In this document: in pieces, positions 14,546 through 20,730 of the stretch
Layout: each line of letters starts with the position of its first letter
Numbering within the stretch: the first letter of the stretch is position 1
DNA from: Syntrophaceae bacterium UBA5619
GTDB lineage: Bacteria; Desulfobacterota; Syntrophia; Syntrophales; UBA5619
Assembly: GCA_002424545.1 (NCBI GenBank)
Contig: DIKL01000003.1
Span: 2,173 to 22,902 of the forward strand
Length of the DNA stretch: 20,730 nucleotides
Direction of reading: 5' to 3'
Translations under genes and position numbers: made by a program
Notes under the pieces: model-generated
Databases searched by the model: none
What the model saw: only the letters and a program-made list of their open reading frames with translations
Told to the model about the DNA's origin: nothing

Positions 14546-16755
14546 TAAATGCACTCGCTGAATCCGCAGGAATGGCAAACGGCGCAGCCCCCTTCATGCT
14601 CGACCTTGCCGCCGCATTCCGGGCATGCCCCCTTGAACAGCGATCTCTTTTCCATTTTCTCCGCATGGCCCGTGGAGGCAAGATGGTTCTGAATGGCCTT
14701 GGCCACCGCGTCGGCGCAGGAGAGGATCTTCTTGTCCCCGAAGCCCGAGTGGGAATGGCAGGAGATGTCCAGAAGCTGCTTGATGACCTGTTTGGGTTGA
14801 ACGCCGCTCCGCCAGGCCAGGGAGACCATCCGCCCGATCGCCTCGCTCTGGGAGGCCGCGCAGCCGCCCGCCTTGCCCATGGTGGTAAACAGCTCGAAGA
14901 GCCCCTCCTCATCCTCATTGACGGTCACATACAGCGGCCCGCAGCCGGTTTGCATCCGGTATGTCCAGCCCTTGAGGGTCATCGGGCGGTCGCGAACCGT
15001 CTTTTTCTCCGCCGCTTCCGATTCCTGCGATGTCTTGGCCGTGGAGAGCACCTGATGCTCCCGGGATCCGTCCCGGTAGATCGTGACGCCCTTGCAATCC
15101 ATCTGATAGGCCAGTTCGTATACCCTCCGAACCTCCTCGATCGTCGCGGTTTTGGGGAAATTCACCGTCTTGCTGACCGCATTGTCCGTATTCTTCTGGA
15201 AGGCCGCCTGCATCCGGATATGATCCTCCGGCGTGATGTCGTGGGCCGTAACGAACAACGCGCGAAGATCGTCGGGAATCTCCTGGATACCCTGAATCGT
15301 GCCGTGTTCCGCGATCTTTTCCATCAGGGCCTCGGAATAGATGCCCCGTTCCTTGGCCATCCTTTCGAACAACGGATGAACTTCGACCAGGATGTTGTTG
15401 TCCAGAACCTGTCGCACGAAGGAAACGGCAAAAATCGGCTCGATTCCCGACGAGGTATTGGCGATGATCGAGATCGTTCCCGTCGGGGCGATGGTGGTCA
15501 CGGTCGCATTGCGGATCGCCGGTTTCCCCTGCTGGGCAAAGAGGGACCCTTCGAAATTGGGAAAGGCGCCCCTCTCGCCGGCCAAGATTCGGGAAGCCTC
15601 ATGACCCTCGTCATTGACGAACGCCATCACCTTTTCGCCGAGCGCAACGGCCTCCTCGGAGCTGTATGGAATCCCCAACGCGATGAGCATGTCGGCCCAC
15701 CCCATGACGCCCAGGCCGATTTTTCGGTTGGCATAGGTCATCTGGGCGATCTGCGGCAGCGGGTAGCGGTTGAGTTCAATCACGTTGTCCAGAAAATGGA
15801 CGGCCAGGTGCACGATCTCCTTCAGCCGCTCCCAGTCGACCTGACCCGCCTTCACCATCAATCCCAGGTTGATGGAGCCCAGATTGCAGGATTCGTACGG
15901 CAGAAGCGGCTGCTCGCCGCAGGGATTGGTCGATTCGATCGTGCCGATATGCGGGGTGGGATTGTCCCGGTTCATCCGATCGAGAAAAATGATCCCGGGT
16001 TCCCCATTCTCCCAGGCATGCCTGACGATCAGGTCGAAAACGTCCCGGGCTTTCAAGGTTCCGGTCTTTTGCCGATCGCGGGGATTGATCAGCGGATAGG
16101 ATTCGTCCTGTTCCAACGCCTGCATGAAGGCCTCGGTCAGTCCCACGGAGATGTTGAAGTTGTTCAACTGCTTCCGATCGGATTTGCAGCGGATGAATTC
16201 CAGGATATCCGGATGATCCACCCGCAGGATCCCCATGTTCGCGCCCCGCCTCGTGCCGCCCTGTTTGACCGTCTCGGTGGCGATGTCGAAGACCCGCATG
16301 AAGGAGATGGGTCCGCTGGAAATGCCCGTCGTGGACTGGACGACATCATTCTTGGGACGGAGTTTGGAAAAGGAAAAGCCGGTCCCGCCGCCGGATTTGT
16401 GAATCAGGGCCGTGTGTTTGACCGCATCGAAGATCTCATCCATCGAGTCCCCGACGGGCAGGACAAAACACGCCGACAACTGCCCCAATTCGCGGCCGGC
16501 GTTCATCAACGTCGGGGAATTCGGCAGGAACTCGAATCCGGCCATGGCATTGTAAAACCGCTCCGCCAGGGTCGAGGTGTCGGCGTCCTTGTTGAATTTC
16601 TGATCGGCGCGGGCAATCGCAACCGCGACACGCCGAAACATGTCCGCGGCGATTTCCATGACGCGGCCATCGGCGTCCCTGCGCAAATAGCGCCTCTCTA
16701 AAACCATTGCGGCATTCTTGGACAATTGCGGAACCACGGATGGGTGAACGGCCAT
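14545..16755 (-). CDS. nrdJ: Adenosylcobalamin-dependent (class II) ribonucleotide reductase
   Basis: A 736-residue protein with start ATG 16755 and AGGAG 8 nt upstream. It reduces ribonucleotides to deoxyribonucleotides using a radical from coenzyme B12. Seen motifs: LSACFVLP (C96, redox partner), KSGGGTGFSFSKLRP, NPCGEQPL (277-284, radical cysteine C279), YESCNLGSINL (C290), and the ATIAPTGTISIIANTSSGIEP phosphate-binding stretch near residue 415-435. After about residue 600 comes a TSCPD-type domain (GCGPLYVTVNEDEEG to LLDISCHS) and a C-terminal zinc-ribbon-like CPECGG / CHSCG segment, which holds the shuttle cysteines in this family. No class I or III reductase genes occur nearby. Oxygen-independent action suits an anaerobe. 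Two NrdR-like boxes lie upstream. Confidence 0.96.
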   Translation of the reverse strand: MAVHPSVVPQLSKNAAMVLERRYLRRDADGRVMEIAADMFRRVAVAIARADQKFNKDADTSTLAERFYNAMAGFEFLPNSPTLMNAGRELGQLSACFVLPVGDSMDEIFDAVKHTALIHKSGGGTGFSFSKLRPKNDVVQSTTGISSGPISFMRVFDIATETVKQGGTRRGANMGILRVDHPDILEFIRCKSDRKQLNNFNISVGLTEAFMQALEQDESYPLINPRDRQKTGTLKARDVFDLIVRHAWENGEPGIIFLDRMNRDNPTPHIGTIESTNPCGEQPLLPYESCNLGSINLGLMVKAGQVDWERLKEIVHLAVHFLDNVIELNRYPLPQIAQMTYANRKIGLGVMGWADMLIALGIPYSSEEAVALGEKVMAFVNDEGHEASRILAGERGAFPNFEGSLFAQQGKPAIRNATVTTIAPTGTISIIANTSSGIEPIFAVSFVRQVLDNNILVEVHPLFERMAKERGIYSEALMEKIAEHGTIQGIQEIPDDLRALFVTAHDITPEDHIRMQAAFQKNTDNAVSKTVNFPKTATIEEVRRVYELAYQMDCKGVTIYRDGSREHQVLSTAKTSQESEAAEKKTVRDRPMTLKGWTYRMQTGCGPLYVTVNEDEEGLFELFTTMGKAGGCAASQSEAIGRMVSLAWRSGVQPKQVIKQLLDISCHSHSGFGDKKILSCADAVAKAIQNHLASTGHAEKMEKRSLFKGACPECGGKVEHEGGCAVCHSCGFSECI

Positions 16756-16808
16756 GATGCTATCTCCTTATGATGACGGCGAAATCGATATAGAATCCTA
16801 CGGGAATA

Positions 16809-16824
16809 ATACAATATGTTGTAT
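16809..16824. promoter_or_regulatory. NrdR-box-like palindrome 1
   Basis: The 16-bp ATACAATATGTTGTAT matches its own reverse complement at 14 of 16 positions and fits the NrdR box pattern acaCwAtATaTwGtgt well in its core. It lies about 55 bp upstream of the nrdJ start. NrdR is the dATP/ATP-sensing repressor of ribonucleotide reductase genes. Confidence 0.65.
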
Positions 16825-16839
16825 GGGGTGTCTTTATAA

Positions 16840-16855
16840 CCACAATATCTATTGG
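16840..16855. promoter_or_regulatory. NrdR-box-like palindrome 2
   Basis: CCACAATATCTATTGG keeps the CAATATNTA core of the NrdR pattern (about 11 of 16 positions) and starts exactly 31 bp from the first box. Tandem NrdR boxes about three helical turns apart are the known arrangement, so the weaker box is believable by spacing. The remaining sequence of the 16756-16941 gap shows no other clear element and no convincing terminator for the exonuclease gene. Confidence 0.55.
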
Positions 16856-16941
16856 CAGTCAACTGGAATTTTTCTCCGGGGTCGCGGCCGCTGTCTTCCT
16901 CGATTCGACCGGATTTCTGAGAAACCGTCCGACCGCGCTTT

Positions 16942-17799
16942 TCAGTCCTGTTGCAGAACCATGAGGATCTCCGGACCGAAACGTTTCAAACCGTCCGCCG
17001 AGAGGAGCCCGGGTTCGGCCATGGTCCGCAGCGACGGGGCAGCCAGGCGGACAAGGGCGACGAGCTGCGGATCCGGCAGCAGCATGAAGCAGGCGCGATC
17101 GATCTCCTTCGCCTTTTCGAAGCGCCAGCGATACAGGCGCCGGAGACGCTCTTTCTGCTCCGCGGAGAGTCGCCCGTAGCCCGGGAGCTTCCGGTGGCCC
17201 AGCCGGTCGAGGATCTTCGGCCGCCAGGCGACGGCGGTCAATCCGACGAAGTGGCTTTTCGCCTCCTTCTCCAGACCCTTTTCCCGCAATTCCGCGTTCA
17301 ATTTCCGGTAGAGCTCGTGCAGGTGCGCCGTATCGAGGGCGGCGTAGTCCAACTGTTCCTCCGATAGGGGGCGTGTATCCCATCGGGATCGCTGCATTTT
17401 CTTTTCCAGGGTTACGCCAAGGATGGATTCGAGAAGCGTCGAAAGGGCAAGCTGGCGGAAACCCAGAAGCGATGCGGCGCGGTGGGTGTCGAAGATGTTC
17501 CTAAAGGCGAAGGCATAATCCCGCTTCAGGATCCGGATGTCGTTGTCGCCGGCGTGGAAGATCTTGAGGATCCCCGGATCGCCCAGAACATCGCCGAGAA
17601 AGGAGAGGTCGAGCTCGGCCAGCGGATCGATCAGCCAGCTTTTTTCTCCGGTCTGGATCTGCAGCAGACAGAGTTTCTCCCGGAAATAGCGAAAGGAGTC
17701 GTACTCGGTATCGAGGGCAATCGCCGGCGCATTGCCGATCCGTTTTTCGGCCTTCGCCAACTTTGCGGGCGTGTCGACGAACGTCCAGGGTTTTTTCAT
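16942..17799 (-). CDS. RNase D-like 3'-5' exonuclease with HRDC domain
   Basis: A 285-residue protein. The DEDDy exonuclease residues are visible: D30-T-E32 in ALDTEYDSF (Exo I), HAGDNDI at 82-88 (Exo II, D87) and Y152-AAL-D156 (Exo III). The C-terminal part from about residue 205 (LSAEQKERLRRLYRWRFEKAKE) resembles one HRDC domain; E. coli RNase D is 375 residues with two. It would trim 3' ends of tRNA and other stable RNA precursors. It follows the ECF transporter genes by 51 nt and may be the last gene of that operon. The Shine-Dalgarno is weak. Confidence 0.88.
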   Translation of the reverse strand: MKKPWTFVDTPAKLAKAEKRIGNAPAIALDTEYDSFRYFREKLCLLQIQTGEKSWLIDPLAELDLSFLGDVLGDPGILKIFHAGDNDIRILKRDYAFAFRNIFDTHRAASLLGFRQLALSTLLESILGVTLEKKMQRSRWDTRPLSEEQLDYAALDTAHLHELYRKLNAELREKGLEKEAKSHFVGLTAVAWRPKILDRLGHRKLPGYGRLSAEQKERLRRLYRWRFEKAKEIDRACFMLLPDPQLVALVRLAAPSLRTMAEPGLLSADGLKRFGPEILMVLQQD

Positions 17800-17850
17800 A
17801 TTCCCAATCCATCCTTTCGCTCTGTTTCAGGAAATTCCCGATCAGGCCTT

Positions 17851-18645
17851 TCAGCCGACTGCCGTTCTCAAGGCAAAATTCACGAGAAGAAAAGAGATGA
17901 TCGCCACGAACGCGCCCAGATCGAGCCGGGCAAACCGCAGTTCCCGGAGCGCGGTTCTGGGACCGCGGCGGTAACCGCGGGCCTCCATCGCGACGGCGAG
18001 TTCGTCGGCGCGGCGGAACGAGGAGAGGAGCAACGGAACGGCGAGCGACGCGACGGCTCTGCCTCGCAGGGCCAGGCTTCCCGTCGTGAAATCCGCGCCC
18101 CGCGCCATCTGCGCCATCCGGAGACGGTCGTATTCCTCCAGCAGCATGGGCATGAACCGGAGCGCCATCGCGATCATCACCGCAATGTCCTGCGACGGCA
18201 CGCCCACGCGCGAGAACGGCCGGAGAAGACGCTCGATCCCCCCGACGAGATCGGAAGGGGGCGTCGACCGCGTCAGAACGGCGGCCGCAAGGACAAGGCC
18301 GGCGAACTGCCAGGTCACATACATCCCCCGCAGGAATCCCTCCCGGGTGATCCGCATCGGCAGAGGCGCGAGCGACAGGATCGGATCTCCCTCGGTCAAG
18401 AGGAGATGGACGGAAAAGATCATCGCCATGAAAACCGCCACGGGCCTCAGCGCGCCCAGGGCCTGGGCGGACGTCATGTCGGCCGAGCGGATCACCATAA
18501 GCAGAAAGGCGCTGATCAGCAGGATCTCTACCGGCGTTGCCCCGAAGATCAGGATGCTGAGCGCGACCACGGAGAGGATCTTCACCCGCGGGTCGAGGCG
18601 GTGGAGGATGGTGTCGCCCGGCAGGTACTGTCCCAAAAGGATCAT
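17851..18645 (-). CDS. ecfT: ECF transporter transmembrane (T) component
   Basis: A 264-residue hydrophobic protein with about six membrane segments. The two coupling-helix signatures are present: ARG at 181-183 (MAQMARGADF) and ARG at 222-224 (AMEARGYRRG). These contact the ATPases in energy-coupling-factor transporters. HRLDPRVKIL near the start is also typical. The ATG at 18645 overlaps the stop of the ATPase gene (ATGA). With bioY and the ATPase gene it forms a dedicated biotin importer equivalent to BioN. Confidence 0.9.
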   Translation of the reverse strand: MILLGQYLPGDTILHRLDPRVKILSVVALSILIFGATPVEILLISAFLLMVIRSADMTSAQALGALRPVAVFMAMIFSVHLLLTEGDPILSLAPLPMRITREGFLRGMYVTWQFAGLVLAAAVLTRSTPPSDLVGGIERLLRPFSRVGVPSQDIAVMIAMALRFMPMLLEEYDRLRMAQMARGADFTTGSLALRGRAVASLAVPLLLSSFRRADELAVAMEARGYRRGPRTALRELRFARLDLGAFVAIISFLLVNFALRTAVG

Positions 18646-19376
18646 GATCTTCCCTCTTGCGGAAGACCGTCGAGACCGACGGCCGGCGGCCGATCCGTCT
18701 TTTCGAAAACCTCCGCCGGCGCACCGGTCAGCAGAATCCGGCCCCGGTCCATCACCACGACCCGATCCGCCTCCGCGATGTCCCGCCGGTCATGGGCGAT
18801 ATGGATGATCGCCATCCCCTCCCGGTTCAACCGCCGGATGATTTCCAGAACCCGCTGTTTCCCCTCCGGGTCGAGATAGGCCGTCGGCTCGTCGAAGGCG
18901 ATGTAGCGGGGATTCATCGCCAGCACGCCGGCGATCGACAGCAGGCGCTTCTCCCCGCCCGAGAGGGTGTGGGGGGCCCGCTTCTCGAAACCGGCCATCC
19001 CGACCATCGTCAGACATTCCTCCACGCGGCGGCGAATCTCCGCGGAGGGAAGCGCAAGGTTTCCCGGCCCGAAGGCGACGTCCTCTTCAACCGTCATCCC
19101 GATGATCTGGCTGTCCGGGTTCTGAAAGACCATCCCGACCCTCCGCCGGATCTCCCGAACGGAGGCGGCGTCGGTCGTCATCATCCCGTCCACGCAGACC
19201 GTGCCGGCCGAGGGAAACAGAAGCGCGTTCAGATGCTTGATGAGCGTCGTCTTTCCGCATCCGTTCGGGCCGATGAGCGCGGTGTGGAGGCGCTCTTCGA
19301 TATCGAGACGGATCGCCTGAAGGCAGTCCGGGCCCCCGGCGTCATAACGGTAAACCAGGTCTTCGATACGGATCAT
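18642..19376 (-). CDS. ecfA: ECF transporter ATPase (A component, BioM-like)
   Basis: A 244-residue ATPase. ATG 19376 overlaps the bioY stop (ATGA); the frame stays open upstream but only over bioY. Walker A GPNGCGKTT is at 36-44, Q-loop Q85 (GMVFQNPDSQIIG, the ECF-type Q-loop), signature LSGGE at 138-142, Walker B YIAFDEPT at 158-165, and switch H185. VEEDVAFGPGNL is the usual ECF ATPase stretch. Only one ATPase gene is present, so a homodimer is likely, as in BioMNY. It energises uptake through EcfT and BioY. Confidence 0.92.
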   Translation of the reverse strand: MIRIEDLVYRYDAGGPDCLQAIRLDIEERLHTALIGPNGCGKTTLIKHLNALLFPSAGTVCVDGMMTTDAASVREIRRRVGMVFQNPDSQIIGMTVEEDVAFGPGNLALPSAEIRRRVEECLTMVGMAGFEKRAPHTLSGGEKRLLSIAGVLAMNPRYIAFDEPTAYLDPEGKQRVLEIIRRLNREGMAIIHIAHDRRDIAEADRVVVMDRGRILLTGAPAEVFEKTDRPPAVGLDGLPQEGRS

Positions 19377-19918
19377 GGCAGTTTCCCGCCGAGACGGTCC
19401 CGAAGCTTGAGGGCAATCCAGGCCGTGAGAAGAATCTTGATCCCGTCGCCCGGCAGGAACGGGAGGACGCCGACGGCCAGCGCCTTCAGCGGGGCCAGAC
19501 GGGCGACCAGGGAGAGTTGGAGAACCCCCAGCGTGTAGAGAACCGCCGTTCCCGCGACCAGCGAGAGACACAACCAGGCGAAACCGGAATTCTTTTTGAT
19601 CGAGCTGAGTTTCCCGATGACAAAGGCCGCCGCGACAAATCCGATCAGGTAGCCGCCCGTCGGCCCGAAGAGAACCCCCAAGCCTGCCTTGCCGCCCGCA
19701 AAGACCGGAAGGCCGAGGACGCCCAGAAGCAGATAAACCACCTGGCTGAGCGCCCCGAGACGCCCCCCCAGCAGCGTGCCGGCGAGGCCGAGAAAGAGGG
19801 TCTGCAGCGTGATCGGAACCGGCGGGAGTGGGATGATGATGTAGGCCCCCAGCGCGGTCAACGCCCCGAAAAGCGATGCGTAGACCATTCTCCGGAGGGA
19901 TGTCTGTTCCTGATTCAT
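19373..19918 (-). CDS. bioY: Biotin ECF transporter substrate-binding protein BioY
   Basis: A 181-residue protein with six hydrophobic segments. Family hallmarks are IPLPPVPITLQTLFLGLAG (about 29-47), GLPVFAGGKAGLGVLFGPTGGYLIGF (about 69-94) and a C-terminal LPFLPGDGIKILLTAWIAL. BioY binds biotin in the membrane and releases it inside when powered by the ECF module. The ATG at 19918 overlaps the stop of the upstream unknown gene (ATGA). I looked for BirA- or BioR-type operators upstream of the operon and saw none. Confidence 0.95.
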   Translation of the reverse strand: MNQEQTSLRRMVYASLFGALTALGAYIIIPLPPVPITLQTLFLGLAGTLLGGRLGALSQVVYLLLGVLGLPVFAGGKAGLGVLFGPTGGYLIGFVAAAFVIGKLSSIKKNSGFAWLCLSLVAGTAVLYTLGVLQLSLVARLAPLKALAVGVLPFLPGDGIKILLTAWIALKLRDRLGGKLP

Positions 19919-20391
19919 GGTTGTCCACCGGTCATTTTGCCTTGCCGTTCCTGAAGCTTTTTTTCAATCCAGAGGCAGAACCGCATCAGCAGACCCTGAC
20001 GCTGGGAGGTGAAGGGGATTCCCAACAAGGCGCCGGTGATCTCGCTTCGTTCAAAGCGTTCCAGGATGATCGGCCGGTCGGCCTGGCCGGTGCGATCCAG
20101 CCGGTACCGGTAATAGGAACCCCGGCGAAAGCTGTAAGGCGGACGGCTCCGTTCGAAGGCCTCGATGCAGGCCGCGTCCGCCGCGGTGAAAGTCCGCCCG
20201 GCGCAACCCGGGGCCGTCGATCCCTCCACCGCCTTTTCCCTACCGTAGAACGTTCGTTCGAAATCAAGGAAATCTGTTTGATATTGTTCGACGAAATGCC
20301 GATAGGTCTCCGGATCGGTCCGAAAATCCTTTTCAACGAGCCCGGAGGCCGCGATCTCCTCTTTGCCGGGCGAAACAGCCACCACACGCAT
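19915..20391 (-). CDS. Unknown protein leading the biotin ECF operon
   Basis: A 158-residue soluble protein I do not recognise. ATG 20391 is chosen because AGGAG precedes it by about 9 nt; the frame continues upstream to 20502 without support. It begins MRVVAVSPGKEEIAASGLVEKDF, has an aromatic central part (TYRHFVEQYQTDFLDFERTFYGREK), two cysteines (63 and 75), an Arg/Tyr-rich stretch (SFRRGSYYRYRLDR) and a basic C-terminus. No signal peptide, membrane helix or known catalytic motif is visible. Its stop overlaps the bioY start by ATGA, so production is tied to biotin uptake. The N-terminal strand followed by SPGK is not a nucleotide loop by itself. Function unknown. Confidence 0.75.
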   Translation of the reverse strand: MRVVAVSPGKEEIAASGLVEKDFRTDPETYRHFVEQYQTDFLDFERTFYGREKAVEGSTAPGCAGRTFTAADAACIEAFERSRPPYSFRRGSYYRYRLDRTGQADRPIILERFERSEITGALLGIPFTSQRQGLLMRFCLWIEKKLQERQGKMTGGQP

Positions 20392-20469
20392 GATCTTCTT
20401 CTCCTGACAGCCGCCTTGACCGTTGATCGCGACTCCGCGGCCGACGGATGGATAAACAAGGGGATTGTT

Positions 20470-20519
20470 CTCATATAATGATGAAATTATCTTGACAAGC
20501 AAAAAATTAGGATTAGATT
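20470..20519. promoter_or_regulatory. Overlapping divergent promoters sharing a TTGACAA block
   Basis: On the plus strand TTGACA (20492-20497) is followed after 16 bp by TAGATT (20514-20519), giving a promoter for the lipoprotein gene. On the minus strand the same block reads TTGTCA (20498-20493), with TATGAG (20475-20470) at 17 bp or TATATG at 15 bp, giving a promoter for the biotin operon. The AT-rich composition contrasts with the flanks. One regulator or polymerase could occupy only one direction at a time. Confidence 0.4.
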
Positions 20520-20576
20520 ATCGCACGTTTGAGGGGGATCCCTCAGTGCCATCATTCATAGAAAGGAGGTGCCCAA

Positions 20577-20730
20577 ATGAAGAAGGTATTCGCAGTCATG
20601 ATTTCCCTGTTTTTTGTCGCGGCGTTGTCCTTCGCCGTCGTGGGGTGCAAGAAAGCCGAAGAGACGAAACCGGCTGAGACCGCAGCTCCGGCCCCGGCTC
20701 CCGCGCCCGCGCCCGCGCCGGCGCCCGAAG
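20577..20730 (+). CDS. Lipoprotein with Ala-Pro tract (partial, 3' end outside window)
   Basis: 51 codons are visible. A near-perfect AAAGGAGGTG lies 5 nt before ATG 20577. Residues 1-20 form a signal peptide (MKKVFAVMISLFFVAALSF) ending in the lipobox AVVGC, so the mature protein should be lipid-anchored at Cys 22. KKAEETKPAETAAP then leads into at least five Ala-Pro repeats, a flexible or wall-spanning linker. The functional domain lies beyond the window, so no role can be given; OmpA-like and substrate-binding lipoproteins often use such linkers. Confidence 0.8.
   Translation, partial: MKKVFAVMISLFFVAALSFAVVGCKKAEETKPAETAAPAPAPAPAPAPAPE

Noticed and set aside
12113..14548. An open frame of about 810 codons on the plus strand opposite the ABC exporter and HAD genes
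   Set aside because: The same composition artefact; the minus-strand genes have full Walker and HAD motifs and good operon spacing.
14572..16701. An open frame of about 700 codons opposite nrdJ
   Set aside because: It mirrors the nrdJ codons, has no motif of its own and no ribosome site.
16756..16941. Cobalamin riboswitch upstream of the B12-dependent reductase
   Set aside because: No B12-box-like AGYCAGGAGACCUGCC stretch is present and the gap before the start codon is too short for a full cobalamin riboswitch; NrdR-like boxes explain the region better.
20392..20576. BirA or BioR operator for the biotin transporter operon
   Set aside because: I found neither the BirA-type long inverted TTGTAAAC/GTTTACAA nor a BioR-type TTATCTATAA palindrome. 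The TTGACAA block is better read as a -35 element.
20665..20729. GC-rich short tandem repeat at the right edge
   Set aside because: It is the in-frame Ala-Pro linker of the lipoprotein gene, not a CRISPR or other DNA-level repeat.

Overview
The window is about 20.7 kb of GC-rich, densely packed bacterial DNA. Nothing in it is a direct taxonomic marker. The combination of a tungsten/molybdenum aldehyde:ferredoxin oxidoreductase with HdrA-like electron-transfer proteins, a B12-dependent (class II) ribonucleotide reductase, ResB/ResC (System II) cytochrome c maturation and a BioY-type biotin importer suggests an anaerobic, respiratory or syntrophic Gram-negative bacterium. Desulfobacterota (former Deltaproteobacteria) is the best guess; this is inference. 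No tRNA, rRNA, CRISPR array, insertion sequence or phage gene was seen.

Region 1 (1-5665, minus strand) is a redox operon read right to left. Its order is a secreted single-haem cytochrome P460-like protein, a Tat-exported four-cluster ferredoxin, an AOR-family tungstopterin enzyme, two tandem RNA hairpins, a second Tat-type four-cluster ferredoxin (NapG-like), an HdrA-like flavin/Fe-S protein, and a gene matching the N-terminal domain of HdrA that runs off the left edge. A TTGACA promoter and a roughly 155-nt leader that looks structured precede it. Divergent from it at 5799 is a ModE-type DNA-binding protein lacking a molybdate-sensing domain, the natural candidate regulator. The operon mixes apparently periplasmic and cytoplasmic parts in one transcription unit and is the most interesting part of the window.

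Region 2 (5799-10226, plus strand) holds the ModE-like gene, resB and resC/ccsA (haem delivery and cytochrome c assembly, which would mature the P460-like cytochrome), a NagD-type HAD phosphatase and a PAP2 membrane phosphatase.

Region 3 (10233-16755, minus strand) reads nrdJ, then a phosphoglycolate-phosphatase-like HAD protein, then two ABC exporter half-transporters. The two halves show the complementary loss of catalytic residues expected of a heterodimer with one degenerate ATP site. Upstream of nrdJ are two NrdR-box-like palindromes exactly 31 bp apart.

Region 4 (16942-20391, minus strand) is an unknown 158-residue protein, bioY, an ECF ATPase, an ECF transmembrane protein and an RNase D-like exonuclease. 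The first four are joined by ATGA overlaps. A divergent lipoprotein gene with an Ala-Pro tract starts at 20577 and leaves the window.
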